Assembly (NCBI GenBank): GCA_964552195.1
Contig: CAZKFM010000001.1
Span: forward strand, 186,001-250,000
From: CAZKAP01 sp964552195
Lineage (GTDB): Bacteria > Bacteroidota > Bacteroidia > Flavobacteriales > Flavobacteriaceae
Length of the DNA stretch: 64,000 nt
Reading direction: 5' to 3'
Shown here: positions 51,848 to 60,285 of the stretch, in pieces
Layout of the letters: every line of letters begins with the position of its first letter
How positions within the stretch are numbered: position 1 is the first letter of the stretch
Notes under the pieces: model-generated
The model's database searches: none
Told to the model about the DNA's origin: nothing
What the model saw: only the letters and a program-made list of their open reading frames with translations
Translations under genes and position numbers: made by a program

Positions 51848-52410
51848 AACCGGTGTGCCTGTGTGGGGGTAAGCGCGTAGTTCAGTTTCAGGTCATGAGC
51901 TTCCGAGGGCAGGTTTTGGCCTGCAGCTTCCATCAGGGAAAGACCCACCCAAAGGGTTTCAGAGTTAGAGGCCTCCCAAAGCCGGTCGTAGAATCCCCCT
52001 CCATAGCCCAGGCGGTTGCCCTGCAGGTCGAAGGCCAGCAGAGGAACGAATACGACTTCAATCCGTTTTTCGTCCATTCGGGCCGTTTGATCCGTAGGTT
52101 CGGGGATACCGTACTTGTTGTCAATGAGAAGGGTGTCCTGTTGCCATATACGGGCACTCATGATGCCTTTACCCTCAATTCGGGGCACGCATACCTCTTT
52201 ACGCCGGTTGATTAAGGATTGGAGTATGCAGGTGGTGTTTACTTCGTCCCCCTGATGGCGGGAAAGAAAACAGTGATAGACCCTGTAATCCCATATGGGA
52301 AGTGTCTCTGAGATCAGGCAGATCGAATGACTATACGACTTGATTGTGGATGGGGACAACCTGCTCCTGAGTGTCGAGAAATGCGCCCGCAATTCTTGTT
52401 TAATCGTCAA
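51844..52410 (-). CDS. 5-formyltetrahydrofolate cyclo-ligase
   Basis: A 188-residue MTHFS (YgfA/FAU1-like) enzyme that converts 5-formyl-THF to 5,10-methenyl-THF with ATP. Recognisable segments are VNTTCILQSLINRRKEVCVP, YGIPEPTDQ, VFVPLLAFDLQGNRLGYGGG and FYDRLWEA, the conserved GYGGGFYDR site for folate/ATP. The gene is convergent with lspA, overlapping its stop by four bases. A very short reading frame for a 27-residue hydrophobic peptide lies 45 bases upstream on the same strand. Confidence 0.9.
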   Translation of the reverse strand: MTIKQELRAHFSTLRSRLSPSTIKSYSHSICLISETLPIWDYRVYHCFLSRHQGDEVNTTCILQSLINRRKEVCVPRIEGKGIMSARIWQQDTLLIDNKYGIPEPTDQTARMDEKRIEVVFVPLLAFDLQGNRLGYGGGFYDRLWEASNSETLWVGLSLMEAAGQNLPSEAHDLKLNYALTPTQAHRF

Positions 52411-52778
52411 TAGTGAGCTAGGTTGGGGTTTGACGTTATTAAGAAATGCAGCGGGTTACTTTCGCGACGATATGGTATATATTCTGAAGAGAACCATCAA
52501 AACGATGTAGCCCCCCAGAGCGATCAAATAATTATCCATTTCTTAACTTTTGGCATTTGCAATATACAAAATCGAAGAATTCAATCTGTGAAAGGTATGA
52601 TAAAATTGATGATTTGCACATTGCGGGAAGGATTCCTGCAAATTATTCAACGTCAATTTAAACTTAATGTTAAGCTATCCGGGTTATCCTTAGGGATACT
52701 CTGACCACCTTGTTAATTTTAACGGGTGAATAGTTGCGGCCGTATTCGCCGTCCCGAAAAGAACAGCAAGAATCAAAT
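52411..52778. other. 368-base spacer before uvrC
   Basis: AT-rich spacer between the 5-formyl-THF cyclo-ligase (minus) and uvrC (plus). The left third contains a possible 27-codon minus-strand frame (see separate entry). The right part (52660-52740) should contain the uvrC promoter, but I see no exact TAnnTTTG box; TAATTTTA near 52714-52721 is the nearest. The 93-codon plus-strand frame crossing here lacks coding character. Confidence 0.4.
52456..52539 (-). CDS. Possible 27-residue single-helix membrane peptide
   Basis: ATG at 52539 (minus strand) opens a 27-codon frame whose protein starts MDNYLIALGGYIVLM, continues VLFRIYTI and ends in SSRK. It is one hydrophobic helix with a positive C-terminal tail, the profile of a small membrane peptide. 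It lies 45 bases upstream of the folate cyclo-ligase on the same strand. There is no strong ribosome-binding site, but that is normal in Bacteroidota. Chance cannot be excluded at this length. Confidence 0.3.
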   Translation of the reverse strand: MDNYLIALGGYIVLMVLFRIYTISSRK

Positions 52779-54569
52779 ATGGACACCAGCCTCGTGCTCC
52801 AGAGCCTACCTGAAAAACCCGGCGTTTATCAGTTTTTCGATAAAGCAGGAGAGCTTATCTATGTGGGTAAGGCCAAGAAGATCAAGAAGCGCGTGGCCTC
52901 TTACTTCAATAAGAACTATCAGAATGCCAAGACCCGGGTATTGGTTTCCCGTATCGACCGGGTGGAACACATCGTGGTTCGCTCCGAGTCAGAGGCTTTA
53001 CTGCTGGAAAACAACCTGATCAAGGAACACCAGCCGCGTTACAATGTACTGCTCAAGGACGACAAGACCTATCCCTGGATATGCATCAAGAATGAACGCT
53101 TCCCGCGCATCTTCCCTACCCGTAAGCGCATTCGGGATGGCTCCCAGTATTTCGGACCCTACACCAGCATGAAGACGGTTCGAACCCTCATGGATCTCAT
53201 CCGGGGGGTATATCCGCTCAGGACCTGCAATTACGATCTCAGTGAGGAAAAAATAGCCGCCGACAAATACCGATTATGCCTGGAGTATCACATTGGAAAC
53301 TGTCTGGGTCCTTGCAGGGGCTATCAGGATGCGGATTCCTATGACCGGCAGATTGAGGACGTCCGCCAGATCCTGAAGGGAAATTTCGGTTCCGCGCTGC
53401 GGTATTTTCGCCATCAGATGGCCGCCTATGCCGAAGAAATGGAATTCGAGAAGGCCCAGCTGGTCAAGGAAAAAATCCGGGTACTTGAGAATTATCAGTC
53501 CCGCTCTACGGTGGTCAACCCGAGTTGGAAGGATCTTCAGGTGTACAGCATATTGTCTGAGCCCCAACTGGCTTATGTGAATTTCCTTCAGGTGTCTCAC
53601 GGTGCAGTGATTGGAGCGCATACGCTGGAGATCAAGAAGAAGATGGATGAATCCGAGGAAGAACTGCTCGTGCTCGGCATCACGGAGATCAGAAAGCGCT
53701 TCAGTCCGGAGGGAAGCGAAATCATAGTGCCCATGGAACTCGAATTGGGAGAGGGGGTGCGCATAACCGTACCTAAAGCCGGTGAAAAGCGTAAACTGCT
53801 CGAGCTCTCCCTGCAGAACGCCAGGGCGTATCGTATGGAACGCTTCAAACAGATCAGGTTCACGGATCCGGACCGGCACACCAACCGCATACTCGAACAG
53901 ATGAAGGCCGATTTAAGGCTACCCGAACTTCCCCGGCATATTGAGTGTTTCGACAATTCCAACATACAGGGCAGATATCCGGTTTCGGCCTGTGTAGTGT
54001 TCCGGGATGCAAAGCCCGCCAAGAAGGATTACCGTCACTACCACATCAAGACCGTGGAGGGCCCAAACGATTTTGCATCTATGGAAGAGGTAGTCCACAG
54101 GAGATACCGCAGGCTTATGGACGAGGAAGAACCCCTTCCCCAGCTGATTGTAATCGACGGCGGTAAAGGACAGCTCAGTTCCGCACTCCGGAGTCTGGAG
54201 GTGCTCGGACTGCGAGGAAGGATCACAGTCATAGGCATTGCAAAAAAACTCGAGGAAATATTTTATCCCGATGATCCCATCCCGCTGTATTTGGACAAGA
54301 AGTCGGAAACCCTCAGGATCGTACAGCAACTGCGCAACGAGGCCCACCGCTTCGGGATTACCTTTCACCGCAAGGCGAGAAGTAAGGGCCTGGTGGTAAA
54401 CGAACTGGAGCAAATAAACGGCATAGGAGAGAAGACCGCTACCCAGTTGTTGCGTACCTTTAAATCGATGAAGCGAATCCGGGAGGCCGACCCGGGCGAA
54501 CTGGAGAAAGTGGTGGGATCGGCCAAGGCAAAACTGATCTACCATGCCCTGCATACCAATAAGAAATAA
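52779..54569 (+). CDS. uvrC: Excinuclease ABC subunit C
   Basis: A 596-residue UvrC, the dual-incision nuclease of nucleotide excision repair. The GIY-YIG nuclease is at residues ~10-90 (GVYQFFDKAGELIYVGKAKK), the UVR motif near 205 (AEEMEFEKAQLVKEKIRVLE), the RNase H-like nuclease with HIECFDNSNIQGRYPVSACV and LIVIDGGKGQLSSALRSLEV, and the C-terminal helix-hairpin-helix (LEQINGIGEKTATQLLRTFK). ATG 52779 (MDTSLVLQSLPEKPG) was chosen as the start of family similarity. The 3' end overlaps the following gene by 26 bases. Confidence 0.95.
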   Translation: MDTSLVLQSLPEKPGVYQFFDKAGELIYVGKAKKIKKRVASYFNKNYQNAKTRVLVSRIDRVEHIVVRSESEALLLENNLIKEHQPRYNVLLKDDKTYPWICIKNERFPRIFPTRKRIRDGSQYFGPYTSMKTVRTLMDLIRGVYPLRTCNYDLSEEKIAADKYRLCLEYHIGNCLGPCRGYQDADSYDRQIEDVRQILKGNFGSALRYFRHQMAAYAEEMEFEKAQLVKEKIRVLENYQSRSTVVNPSWKDLQVYSILSEPQLAYVNFLQVSHGAVIGAHTLEIKKKMDESEEELLVLGITEIRKRFSPEGSEIIVPMELELGEGVRITVPKAGEKRKLLELSLQNARAYRMERFKQIRFTDPDRHTNRILEQMKADLRLPELPRHIECFDNSNIQGRYPVSACVVFRDAKPAKKDYRHYHIKTVEGPNDFASMEEVVHRRYRRLMDEEEPLPQLIVIDGGKGQLSSALRSLEVLGLRGRITVIGIAKKLEEIFYPDDPIPLYLDKKSETLRIVQQLRNEAHRFGITFHRKARSKGLVVNELEQINGIGEKTATQLLRTFKSMKRIREADPGELEKVVGSAKAKLIYHALHTNKK

Positions 54570-56835
54570 AGGTTTTATACTGCTCTGCGGCCTGCTGCTT
54601 CTGGCACAGATCTCCCTTGCCCAATGGACACCGGAAGGCCAACGGAGACCCAGAGTAGGGCTGGTACTCAGCGGAGGAGGCGCAAAGGGACTCGCTCATA
54701 TCGGGGCCCTGAAGGTCATCGAAGAGGCCGGGGTGGAAATCGATTATATCGGTGGCAGTAGCATGGGGGCCATAGTGGGTGCCCTGTACGCCTCCGGGTA
54801 TTCGGCCCATGAGCTCGATTCCATTTTCAACCAAATGAATCTGGCGGACCTCATACAGGACGAGGCTCCCCGAAGCGCCCGTTCGTTTTACGAGAAGGAG
54901 AACTCAGAACGATACGTGCTTTCCCTCCCTTTCGACGGTTTTAGGGTAAGCTTTCCCAAGGCCTTCTCTCGCGGGCAACAGGTCTATAACCTCCTGGTCC
55001 GTCTGTTGTATCACGTGCGGGATGTGGACGACTTTTCCCAGCTTCCCATTCCCTTCCTCTGTACGGCTACGGATGTGGAACGAGGTGAGGTCGTCCTGCT
55101 GGATAAGGGGTATCTGCCTGAAGCGATTACGGCCAGCGGTACCTTCCCCTCGCTTTTTGAGCCCATGGAGATCGATGGAAAGCTGCTGATCGACGGTGGG
55201 GTGGTCAACAATTACCCCATAGATGAGATCTGGTCCAAAGGGATGGATTACGTTATTGGTGTTGATGTCCAACATGGCCTGTTGATAAGGGATTCATTGG
55301 CTACCGCAACGGATATACTCCTTCAGATCAATAACTATAGAACGGTCAGGGACATGGAGGCCAAAAGGCCGAAGACAACGGTATATATCAAACCGGACAT
55401 CGATGAATTCTCAGTAATCGATTTTGAGCAGGGCTCCCGCATACTGAAACTCGGTGAGGCGGCGGCCCGCAGGCAGCTTCCTGCACTGAAAAGCCTTGCC
55501 CGCAGTCAACGAAGACAGTCGTCCGTGGGAATCAGGAAAGGAGTGGACACCCTAGTAATCGCCAGTCTTAATGTGGAAGGCAACAACCAGTTTACCCGGG
55601 GCTATCTGAAAGGGAAGATGCGGTTTACCCCGGGGGACACCATTACCTTCGATCAGTTTACCGAGGGCCTGGGAAACTTATCCGCCACCGATAACTTTCA
55701 GGGAATTCGCTACACCCTGAAAAGCAGTAAGGACAATCCTGGAGACAGTCTGGTGCTAAAGCTCAGTGAGGACCCGACCCGCTGGTTCATCAAGATGGCC
55801 GCGCATTACGACGCCCTGTTCAACAGCTCGGCCCTGATAAACCTGACCCGCAAGAACCTCCTGGCCAGGGACGACAGAGCCTCCTTCGATCTGATTCTGG
55901 GGGATTTCGTACGCTACCGGCTTCAGTATTATCTCGACAAGGGGAGTTACTGGTCCTTCGGATTCAATTCTGAACTCAATGATTTTACAGAGCCCGTGAG
56001 GACCAGCGTATTGCAGCAGAATTTCAGCGCTCCCCTGGATCCCGGCCTGCAGGAATTTACGATCACCGCGGTAGATCTTTCGAATCAGCTCTATTTTCAG
56101 ACGGTATCCCGTGAGGAGCTCGCCCTGAGACTCGGACTGCAGCACCAGTTCCTCAATCTCAGTACCAACACCTTCGTTTCGGATATTCCCAACGATCCGG
56201 ACGACCCCGAATTGGGGGAAACCCGGCAGACGGTATTCGATAACAGCCATTATTTTGGCCCATACGGTTCCCTGACACTGGATACTTATGACGATCGGTA
56301 CTTCCCTACCCGGGGGGTTTTCTTCGATGGTAATTTCGAACTCTACCTCTTTTCTTCCGACTTTAACGATAATTTCAGCGAATTCTCCATTGCTCAGGCA
56401 CGGCTGGGATTTGCTTTTGAGCCCATAAGGGATTTAGCGGTCACCCTCGAAGTCGAGGGCGGCTTTAAACTGGGGATATCCTCGGTGACCTCCTTTGACT
56501 TTGCCGTGGGGGGTTATGGCAATGAGCGATTGCTGAACATTATCCCCTTCTACGGTATGAATCACTTCTCTGTACTGGGGAATTCTTTTCTCAAGAATTC
56601 GGCTAGAATTGACTGGTCTTTCGCGGAGAACAATCATCTGCTCGGCGTATTCAACATGGCCAATGTCGAGGACGATTTGTTCCGCTCCGGGCGCTGGTGG
56701 AGCGGTCCCCAGTTTACCGGTTACGGCCTGGGCTATGGCCTGGAATCCTTTCTGGGTCCTGTTGAAGTCTATTACACCTGGTCCCCGGAAATGCGGGAAG
56801 GGCAGTTGTTGTTCTCGGTGGGCTACTGGTTCTAG
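54544..56835 (+). CDS. Patatin-like phospholipase fused to an outer-membrane beta-barrel (PlpD-like)
   Basis: A 763-residue exported protein of the type V-d-like class. A signal peptide (FILLCGLLLLAQISLAQ) precedes a patatin domain: oxyanion-hole VLSGGGAKGLAHIGAL, nucleophile Ser in YIGGSSMGAIVGALYAS, and catalytic Asp in KLLIDGGVVNNYPIDEI. A POTRA-like domain (about residues 335-400, SLNVEGNNQFTRGYLKGKMR) and a C-terminal 16-strand BamA/TpsB-like barrel (LTLDTYDDRYFPTRGVFFDG to the last residues QLLFSVGYWF) follow. It probably displays or transports a phospholipase at the cell surface. The start overlaps the end of uvrC by 26 bases. Confidence 0.9.
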   Translation: MPCIPIRNKGFILLCGLLLLAQISLAQWTPEGQRRPRVGLVLSGGGAKGLAHIGALKVIEEAGVEIDYIGGSSMGAIVGALYASGYSAHELDSIFNQMNLADLIQDEAPRSARSFYEKENSERYVLSLPFDGFRVSFPKAFSRGQQVYNLLVRLLYHVRDVDDFSQLPIPFLCTATDVERGEVVLLDKGYLPEAITASGTFPSLFEPMEIDGKLLIDGGVVNNYPIDEIWSKGMDYVIGVDVQHGLLIRDSLATATDILLQINNYRTVRDMEAKRPKTTVYIKPDIDEFSVIDFEQGSRILKLGEAAARRQLPALKSLARSQRRQSSVGIRKGVDTLVIASLNVEGNNQFTRGYLKGKMRFTPGDTITFDQFTEGLGNLSATDNFQGIRYTLKSSKDNPGDSLVLKLSEDPTRWFIKMAAHYDALFNSSALINLTRKNLLARDDRASFDLILGDFVRYRLQYYLDKGSYWSFGFNSELNDFTEPVRTSVLQQNFSAPLDPGLQEFTITAVDLSNQLYFQTVSREELALRLGLQHQFLNLSTNTFVSDIPNDPDDPELGETRQTVFDNSHYFGPYGSLTLDTYDDRYFPTRGVFFDGNFELYLFSSDFNDNFSEFSIAQARLGFAFEPIRDLAVTLEVEGGFKLGISSVTSFDFAVGGYGNERLLNIIPFYGMNHFSVLGNSFLKNSARIDWSFAENNHLLGVFNMANVEDDLFRSGRWWSGPQFTGYGLGYGLESFLGPVEVYYTWSPEMREGQLLFSVGYWF

Positions 56836-56860
56836 TTTTAGTTAAATTCCGTTAAAGTCA

Positions 56861-56890
56861 TTGACCCCTAAAAACTTTACATTAATTTTA
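56861..56890 (+). promoter_or_regulatory. Promoter of the candidate RNA at 56.9 kb
   Basis: TTG at 56861-56863, 19-base spacer, TAATTTTA at 56883-56890 (last base off consensus). Transcription would begin near 56896, at the first G of the GAGGG hairpin. Confidence 0.5.
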
Positions 56891-56895
56891 CAAAT

Positions 56896-56997
56896 GAGGG
56901 TGGTTCCCTCGATACTTTAAGTATTGGTTTTTCATAATTTAAAGTTTGGTTGGTTATTTAGAAAAAGCTCCGACGCCCGTCGGGGCTTTTTTTATTC
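56896..56997 (+). ncRNA. Candidate ~100-nt small RNA with the shared 17-base element
   Basis: After a usable promoter the stretch reads: hairpin GAGGG-tggtt-CCCTC (56896-56910), dyad ATACTT-t-AAGTAT (56912-56924), AT-rich linker, the element TTTGGTTGGTTATTTAG (56945-56961), and a strong terminator (AAAAGC-t-CCGAC, loop GCCC, GTCGG-g-GCTTTT, 56963-56990, then T run). The 17 bases are identical to those at 26924-26940 in an unrelated context. Size and layout fit a small RNA. It could instead be the 3' end of the patatin transcript with its terminator. Confidence 0.5.
56963..56993 (+). terminator. Strong intrinsic terminator at 56.97 kb
   Basis: Stem AAAAGCTCCGAC (56963-56974) with GTCGGGGCTTTT (56979-56990, one T-G wobble), tetraloop GCCC, followed by a T run. 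It ends either the patatin-barrel gene or the candidate RNA. Confidence 0.85.
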
Positions 56998-57165
56998 TCC
57001 CTGTTGAGCCCTTTTTTTTGGCCTGTTTTTTTGAAGTTTTCCGTATTTAACGACCTCTTAAGCCGTGAATTCCAATCGATTTCTCAATTTTGGTATACCA
57101 TTTGGTCTCAACAATTCAGGATGAATTGCGTTTTAACTATCGTGAAGGCGATTAAAACGAAGATT

Positions 57166-58008
57166 ATGCGAACACTTTTACTCTTAATACCGCTGCTTAG
57201 TTTCGGACTCACACCGGCTCAGGCACCTTCCTCTTTACTACCTGGGGAAGTGCCCGGGAGTATTGAAGACGAAAAACCCCCTGTGGAGTACAGGGCTTTC
57301 AAGCCGGGCGAATGGCTTAAATTCCGCATACACTATGGTATTTTCAATGCGAGTTTTGCCACGCTTCACCTGAAGAGCTATACGCTGCATGGTGAACAAG
57401 TGTACCATGCCGTGGGCGAGGGAAGGACCACGGGTCTTGCCCGGGCCTTCTTCAAGGTAGACGATCTGTACGAGAGCTATTTTAGTATGGACAGCATTCA
57501 GCCGCTTAGATTTATTCGAAAAATAGATGAGGGGGGATATACCAAGGATGTGGCCATCGATTTCGATTACGATCAGAAAAAAGCGGTGGTGCTGGACAAG
57601 AAGACACAGCAAACGACACGAATCGATATACACAAGGACATACAGGACCTGGTTTCAGCGTCGTATTATCTCAGGAATAACTACAAGCCGGAGGATTATG
57701 AACCCGGGGAATACCTGGATATGGATATGCTCTTCGACAACAACGTGTACAAGTTCCGGCTCAAATACCTCGGAAAAGAGGTGATCCGCACCAAGTTCGG
57801 AAAAGTCGAGTGCCTGAAGTTTCGGCCTTACGTGCAGGCTGGGAGGATTTTCAAGGAGCGGGAGAGCTTGACCCTCTGGGTAAGCAATGACCTGAATCGC
57901 ATCCCCATTCGCATAAAGGCAGATCTGGCCGTTGGTTCCCTGAAAGCCGATCTGGATGCATTCAATGGGCTGCAGAATCAGTTCAAGATCATCATGAGAA
58001 GGAGATAG
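57166..58008 (+). CDS. DUF3108 domain protein
   Basis: A 280-residue exported protein with a signal peptide (LLLLIPLLSFGLTPAQAP). The mature part is a DUF3108 beta domain: AFKPGEWLKFRIHYGIFNAS, EGRTTGLARAFFKVDDLYES, and SASYYLRNNYKPEDYEPGEY. The family is periplasmic and its role is unknown. ATG 57166 was chosen because it starts the signal peptide and the frame upstream crosses a terminator. The next gene, tryptophan dioxygenase, begins 2 bases after its stop. Confidence 0.88.
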   Translation: MRTLLLLIPLLSFGLTPAQAPSSLLPGEVPGSIEDEKPPVEYRAFKPGEWLKFRIHYGIFNASFATLHLKSYTLHGEQVYHAVGEGRTTGLARAFFKVDDLYESYFSMDSIQPLRFIRKIDEGGYTKDVAIDFDYDQKKAVVLDKKTQQTTRIDIHKDIQDLVSASYYLRNNYKPEDYEPGEYLDMDMLFDNNVYKFRLKYLGKEVIRTKFGKVECLKFRPYVQAGRIFKERESLTLWVSNDLNRIPIRIKADLAVGSLKADLDAFNGLQNQFKIIMRRR

Positions 58009-58010
58009 GC

Positions 58011-58970
58011 ATGTCGGAACAAGATCCCCTGTGGTCCCGTATCCACAAACTCGAGGAGAAATTCAGATATAGCGGCCAGGACTTACTGGACTATCTGGAT
58101 GGTCTCTTATACCAGAGGTACCTCACCTACTGGGATTACATACACTTGGATACCCTGCTCAGCCTACAGACCCCGAGGACCCACCTGCCGGACGAAGAAA
58201 TCTTTATCGTTTATCACCAGATTACCGAATTATACTTTAAGCTCATACTTCATGAACTTAAGCAGCTTACGGAGCGTCCATTCGGTGAGGGTACCCGGGT
58301 GAAGGAGCGGATAGACCGGATCAATGCCTACTACAAAGCCCTGATTTCTTCCTTCAGTATTATGGTCAGGGGAATGGATAAGTCCGAATTCCTTTCGTAC
58401 CGCATGGCCCTTTTGCCGTCTAGTGGTTTCCAATCGGTGCAGTACCGTATGATAGAGCTCTACTCGACTCCCCTCGAGAACTTGCTGCGCCCTGGCCGGG
58501 AAGAAAAAAATGCGGCCCCTTTGGAATCCCTGGATGAAATGCTGGAGCAGTTGTACTGGAAGTCCGGGGCGACCGATAAGAAATCCGGTGAGAAGACCCT
58601 TACACTAAAGCAATTTGAGCACCGTTATAATCCTAGATTAAAGCGAATAGCCGGGGAACTCAGGGGCAAGACCCTTTACGACCGATACCTGGAGTCCGAC
58701 GAGGAAATCCGTAAGGACCAATCGCTGCAGCGGAGTCTGCAGTTGATGGATTACCGCGCCAATGTGGAATGGCCGCTGATGCATCTGGGCTCTGCGAATC
58801 GCTACCTGGACCGGTCGGAAGGAGCTGCGAGCTCTACCGGGGGGACAAATTGGAAAACTTATTTGCCTCCCCAGTTCCAGAGAATCATATTTTTCCCAAC
58901 TTTGCACGCGAGAGAATCGCTGGAAGAATGGGGAAAACTCAAGGACATCGAGGAGACCGGCGGAAACTAA
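58011..58970 (+). CDS. kynA: Tryptophan 2,3-dioxygenase
   Basis: A 319-residue haem enzyme opening the tryptophan indole ring to N-formylkynurenine, first step of the kynurenine pathway. The substrate-binding helix is FIVYHQITELYFKLILHELK; further marks are SYRMALLPSSGFQSVQYRMI, the ASSTGGTNWKTYL loop near the C-terminus and YRANVEWPLMHLGSANRYLD. It sits 2 bases after DUF3108 and 7 before the M23 peptidase, so it may be carried in an envelope operon. 3-hydroxyanthranilate dioxygenase of the same pathway lies at 21.7-22.3 kb. Confidence 0.93.
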   Translation: MSEQDPLWSRIHKLEEKFRYSGQDLLDYLDGLLYQRYLTYWDYIHLDTLLSLQTPRTHLPDEEIFIVYHQITELYFKLILHELKQLTERPFGEGTRVKERIDRINAYYKALISSFSIMVRGMDKSEFLSYRMALLPSSGFQSVQYRMIELYSTPLENLLRPGREEKNAAPLESLDEMLEQLYWKSGATDKKSGEKTLTLKQFEHRYNPRLKRIAGELRGKTLYDRYLESDEEIRKDQSLQRSLQLMDYRANVEWPLMHLGSANRYLDRSEGAASSTGGTNWKTYLPPQFQRIIFFPTLHARESLEEWGKLKDIEETGGN

Positions 58971-58977
58971 TTGACAT

Positions 58978-60276
58978 ATGACCAAGCGTTCCTTACTGAT
59001 CGCCCTTGTATTGTTGCTATATACAGCCTGCAAGGAACAACCCTCCCCCTCCCTGGCTCAACCCCTGGCCCAAGTACAGATAAAGCCCATCGTCAAGAAG
59101 TTTGGTTTTAACTTCGATAACTTCGATGTCGTCATGGATACTATCCGCAGGGGCGAAGTCTTTGGAGAGCTCATGATGAAGTACAAGGCGGATTACGAGA
59201 AGGTAATCCATGTGGCGAACGCCTATAAGGACAGTTTCAATGTCCGTAAGATCAAGGTGGGTAAACCCTATGTGATACTGAAATCCAAGGACAGCCTGAA
59301 CAAGGCCGAGGTGTTTATCTACGAGGACGACCTGATCAACTATACCGTGGTGGACCTGCGGGATAGTGCCGTGGCCTATCGCGGAAAGAAAAAGGTAACC
59401 TACCGGGAACGGGAGATATCGGGGGTGATCGACAACAGCCTTTACGTGACCCTAGACGAGCAGGGTATCGATCAGCAGATCAGCTATCACCTGGCCAACA
59501 TTTACGCCTGGAACATCGACTTCTTCCGCCTGTATCCGGGTGACCGTTTCAAGGCCATCTACAAGGAACGTTACATCAACGACAGTATTTATGCGGGTGC
59601 CGAAGAGATTCAATCCGCCGTATTTGAACACAAAAGCAAGCCCTACTACGCCTTCCAATATGGGCTGGATAGTTTGGTAGGGGCCCCGGAGTACTACGAC
59701 GAACAGGCGGGTAACCTCCGCAGGACCTTCCTCAAGGCACCCGTAAAGTTCCGGAATTACCGAATCTCCTCCCGTTATAACCTGAAGCGCAGAATCCGTT
59801 ATTACGGCAACCGCATACGCCCGCACAAGGGTACGGACTATGCTGCGCCCTATGGGACTCCAATTATCGCCACGGCAGACGGGGTGGTTACCGAGTCCGA
59901 CCGAAGGGGGGGGAATGGAAAATACGTGAAGATCCGGCATAACGGTACCTACAGCACCCAATATCTCCACATGAAGGCCCAGAAGGTCAGGAAGGGCGAT
60001 CGGGTCCGTCAGGGAGACGTTATTGGCTGGATCGGAATGACAGGGAATACCAGTGGTCCCCATGTGTGCTACCGGTTCTGGAAGAATGGCGAGCAGGTCG
60101 ATCCCCTACGGGAAAAGCTGCCCGCTGCCGATCCTCTGGCAGACAGCCTGAGGCCAGCCTATTTCGAACACATCGCCACTCTAATGGAGCGGCTCGAATC
60201 CATTCCGTACACCCTGTCCGGGGAAGAGGCTTCCATGGCTGAACAGGAAATTGATACCTTACCTCCGGCTTTATAA
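58978..60276 (+). CDS. M23 family metallopeptidase lipoprotein
   Basis: A 432-residue peptidoglycan-hydrolase-type protein. The signal ends with VLLLYTAC, giving a lipid-anchored protein. A LysM-like/OapA-type region (RRGEVFGELMMKYKADYEKV) precedes the LytM/M23 domain: IRPHKGTDYAAPYGTPIIAT (first zinc His and Asp) and SGPHVCYRFWKNGEQVDPL, with QYLHMKAQKVRKGDRVRQGD between. It probably cleaves peptidoglycan cross-links or activates hydrolases. The downstream pgi gene is 9 bases away. Confidence 0.92.
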   Translation: MTKRSLLIALVLLLYTACKEQPSPSLAQPLAQVQIKPIVKKFGFNFDNFDVVMDTIRRGEVFGELMMKYKADYEKVIHVANAYKDSFNVRKIKVGKPYVILKSKDSLNKAEVFIYEDDLINYTVVDLRDSAVAYRGKKKVTYREREISGVIDNSLYVTLDEQGIDQQISYHLANIYAWNIDFFRLYPGDRFKAIYKERYINDSIYAGAEEIQSAVFEHKSKPYYAFQYGLDSLVGAPEYYDEQAGNLRRTFLKAPVKFRNYRISSRYNLKRRIRYYGNRIRPHKGTDYAAPYGTPIIATADGVVTESDRRGGNGKYVKIRHNGTYSTQYLHMKAQKVRKGDRVRQGDVIGWIGMTGNTSGPHVCYRFWKNGEQVDPLREKLPAADPLADSLRPAYFEHIATLMERLESIPYTLSGEEASMAEQEIDTLPPAL

Positions 60277-60285
60277 ATCCTATCC

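Larger units (their letters stand above)
56836..57165. other. 330-base spacer with a promoter, candidate small RNA and terminator
   Basis: Gap between the patatin-barrel gene and DUF3108, both on the plus strand. It contains a TTG-N19-TAATTTTA promoter, a structured stretch ending in a strong terminator (56.89-57.00 kb), and then ~165 bases leading to the DUF3108 start. The long open frame beginning at 57004 upstream of ATG 57166 looks non-coding. A TTTTGGTATACCATTTGG run at about 57087-57104 may be the DUF3108 promoter. Confidence 0.55.

Noticed and set aside
52423..52704. 93-codon plus-strand frame before uvrC
   Set aside because: AT-rich, no recognisable domain or promoter, and overlaps the likely uvrC control region.
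57004..57165. N-terminal extension of the DUF3108 frame
   Set aside because: It begins immediately after a terminator and lacks signal-peptide features; the signal peptide begins at ATG 57166.
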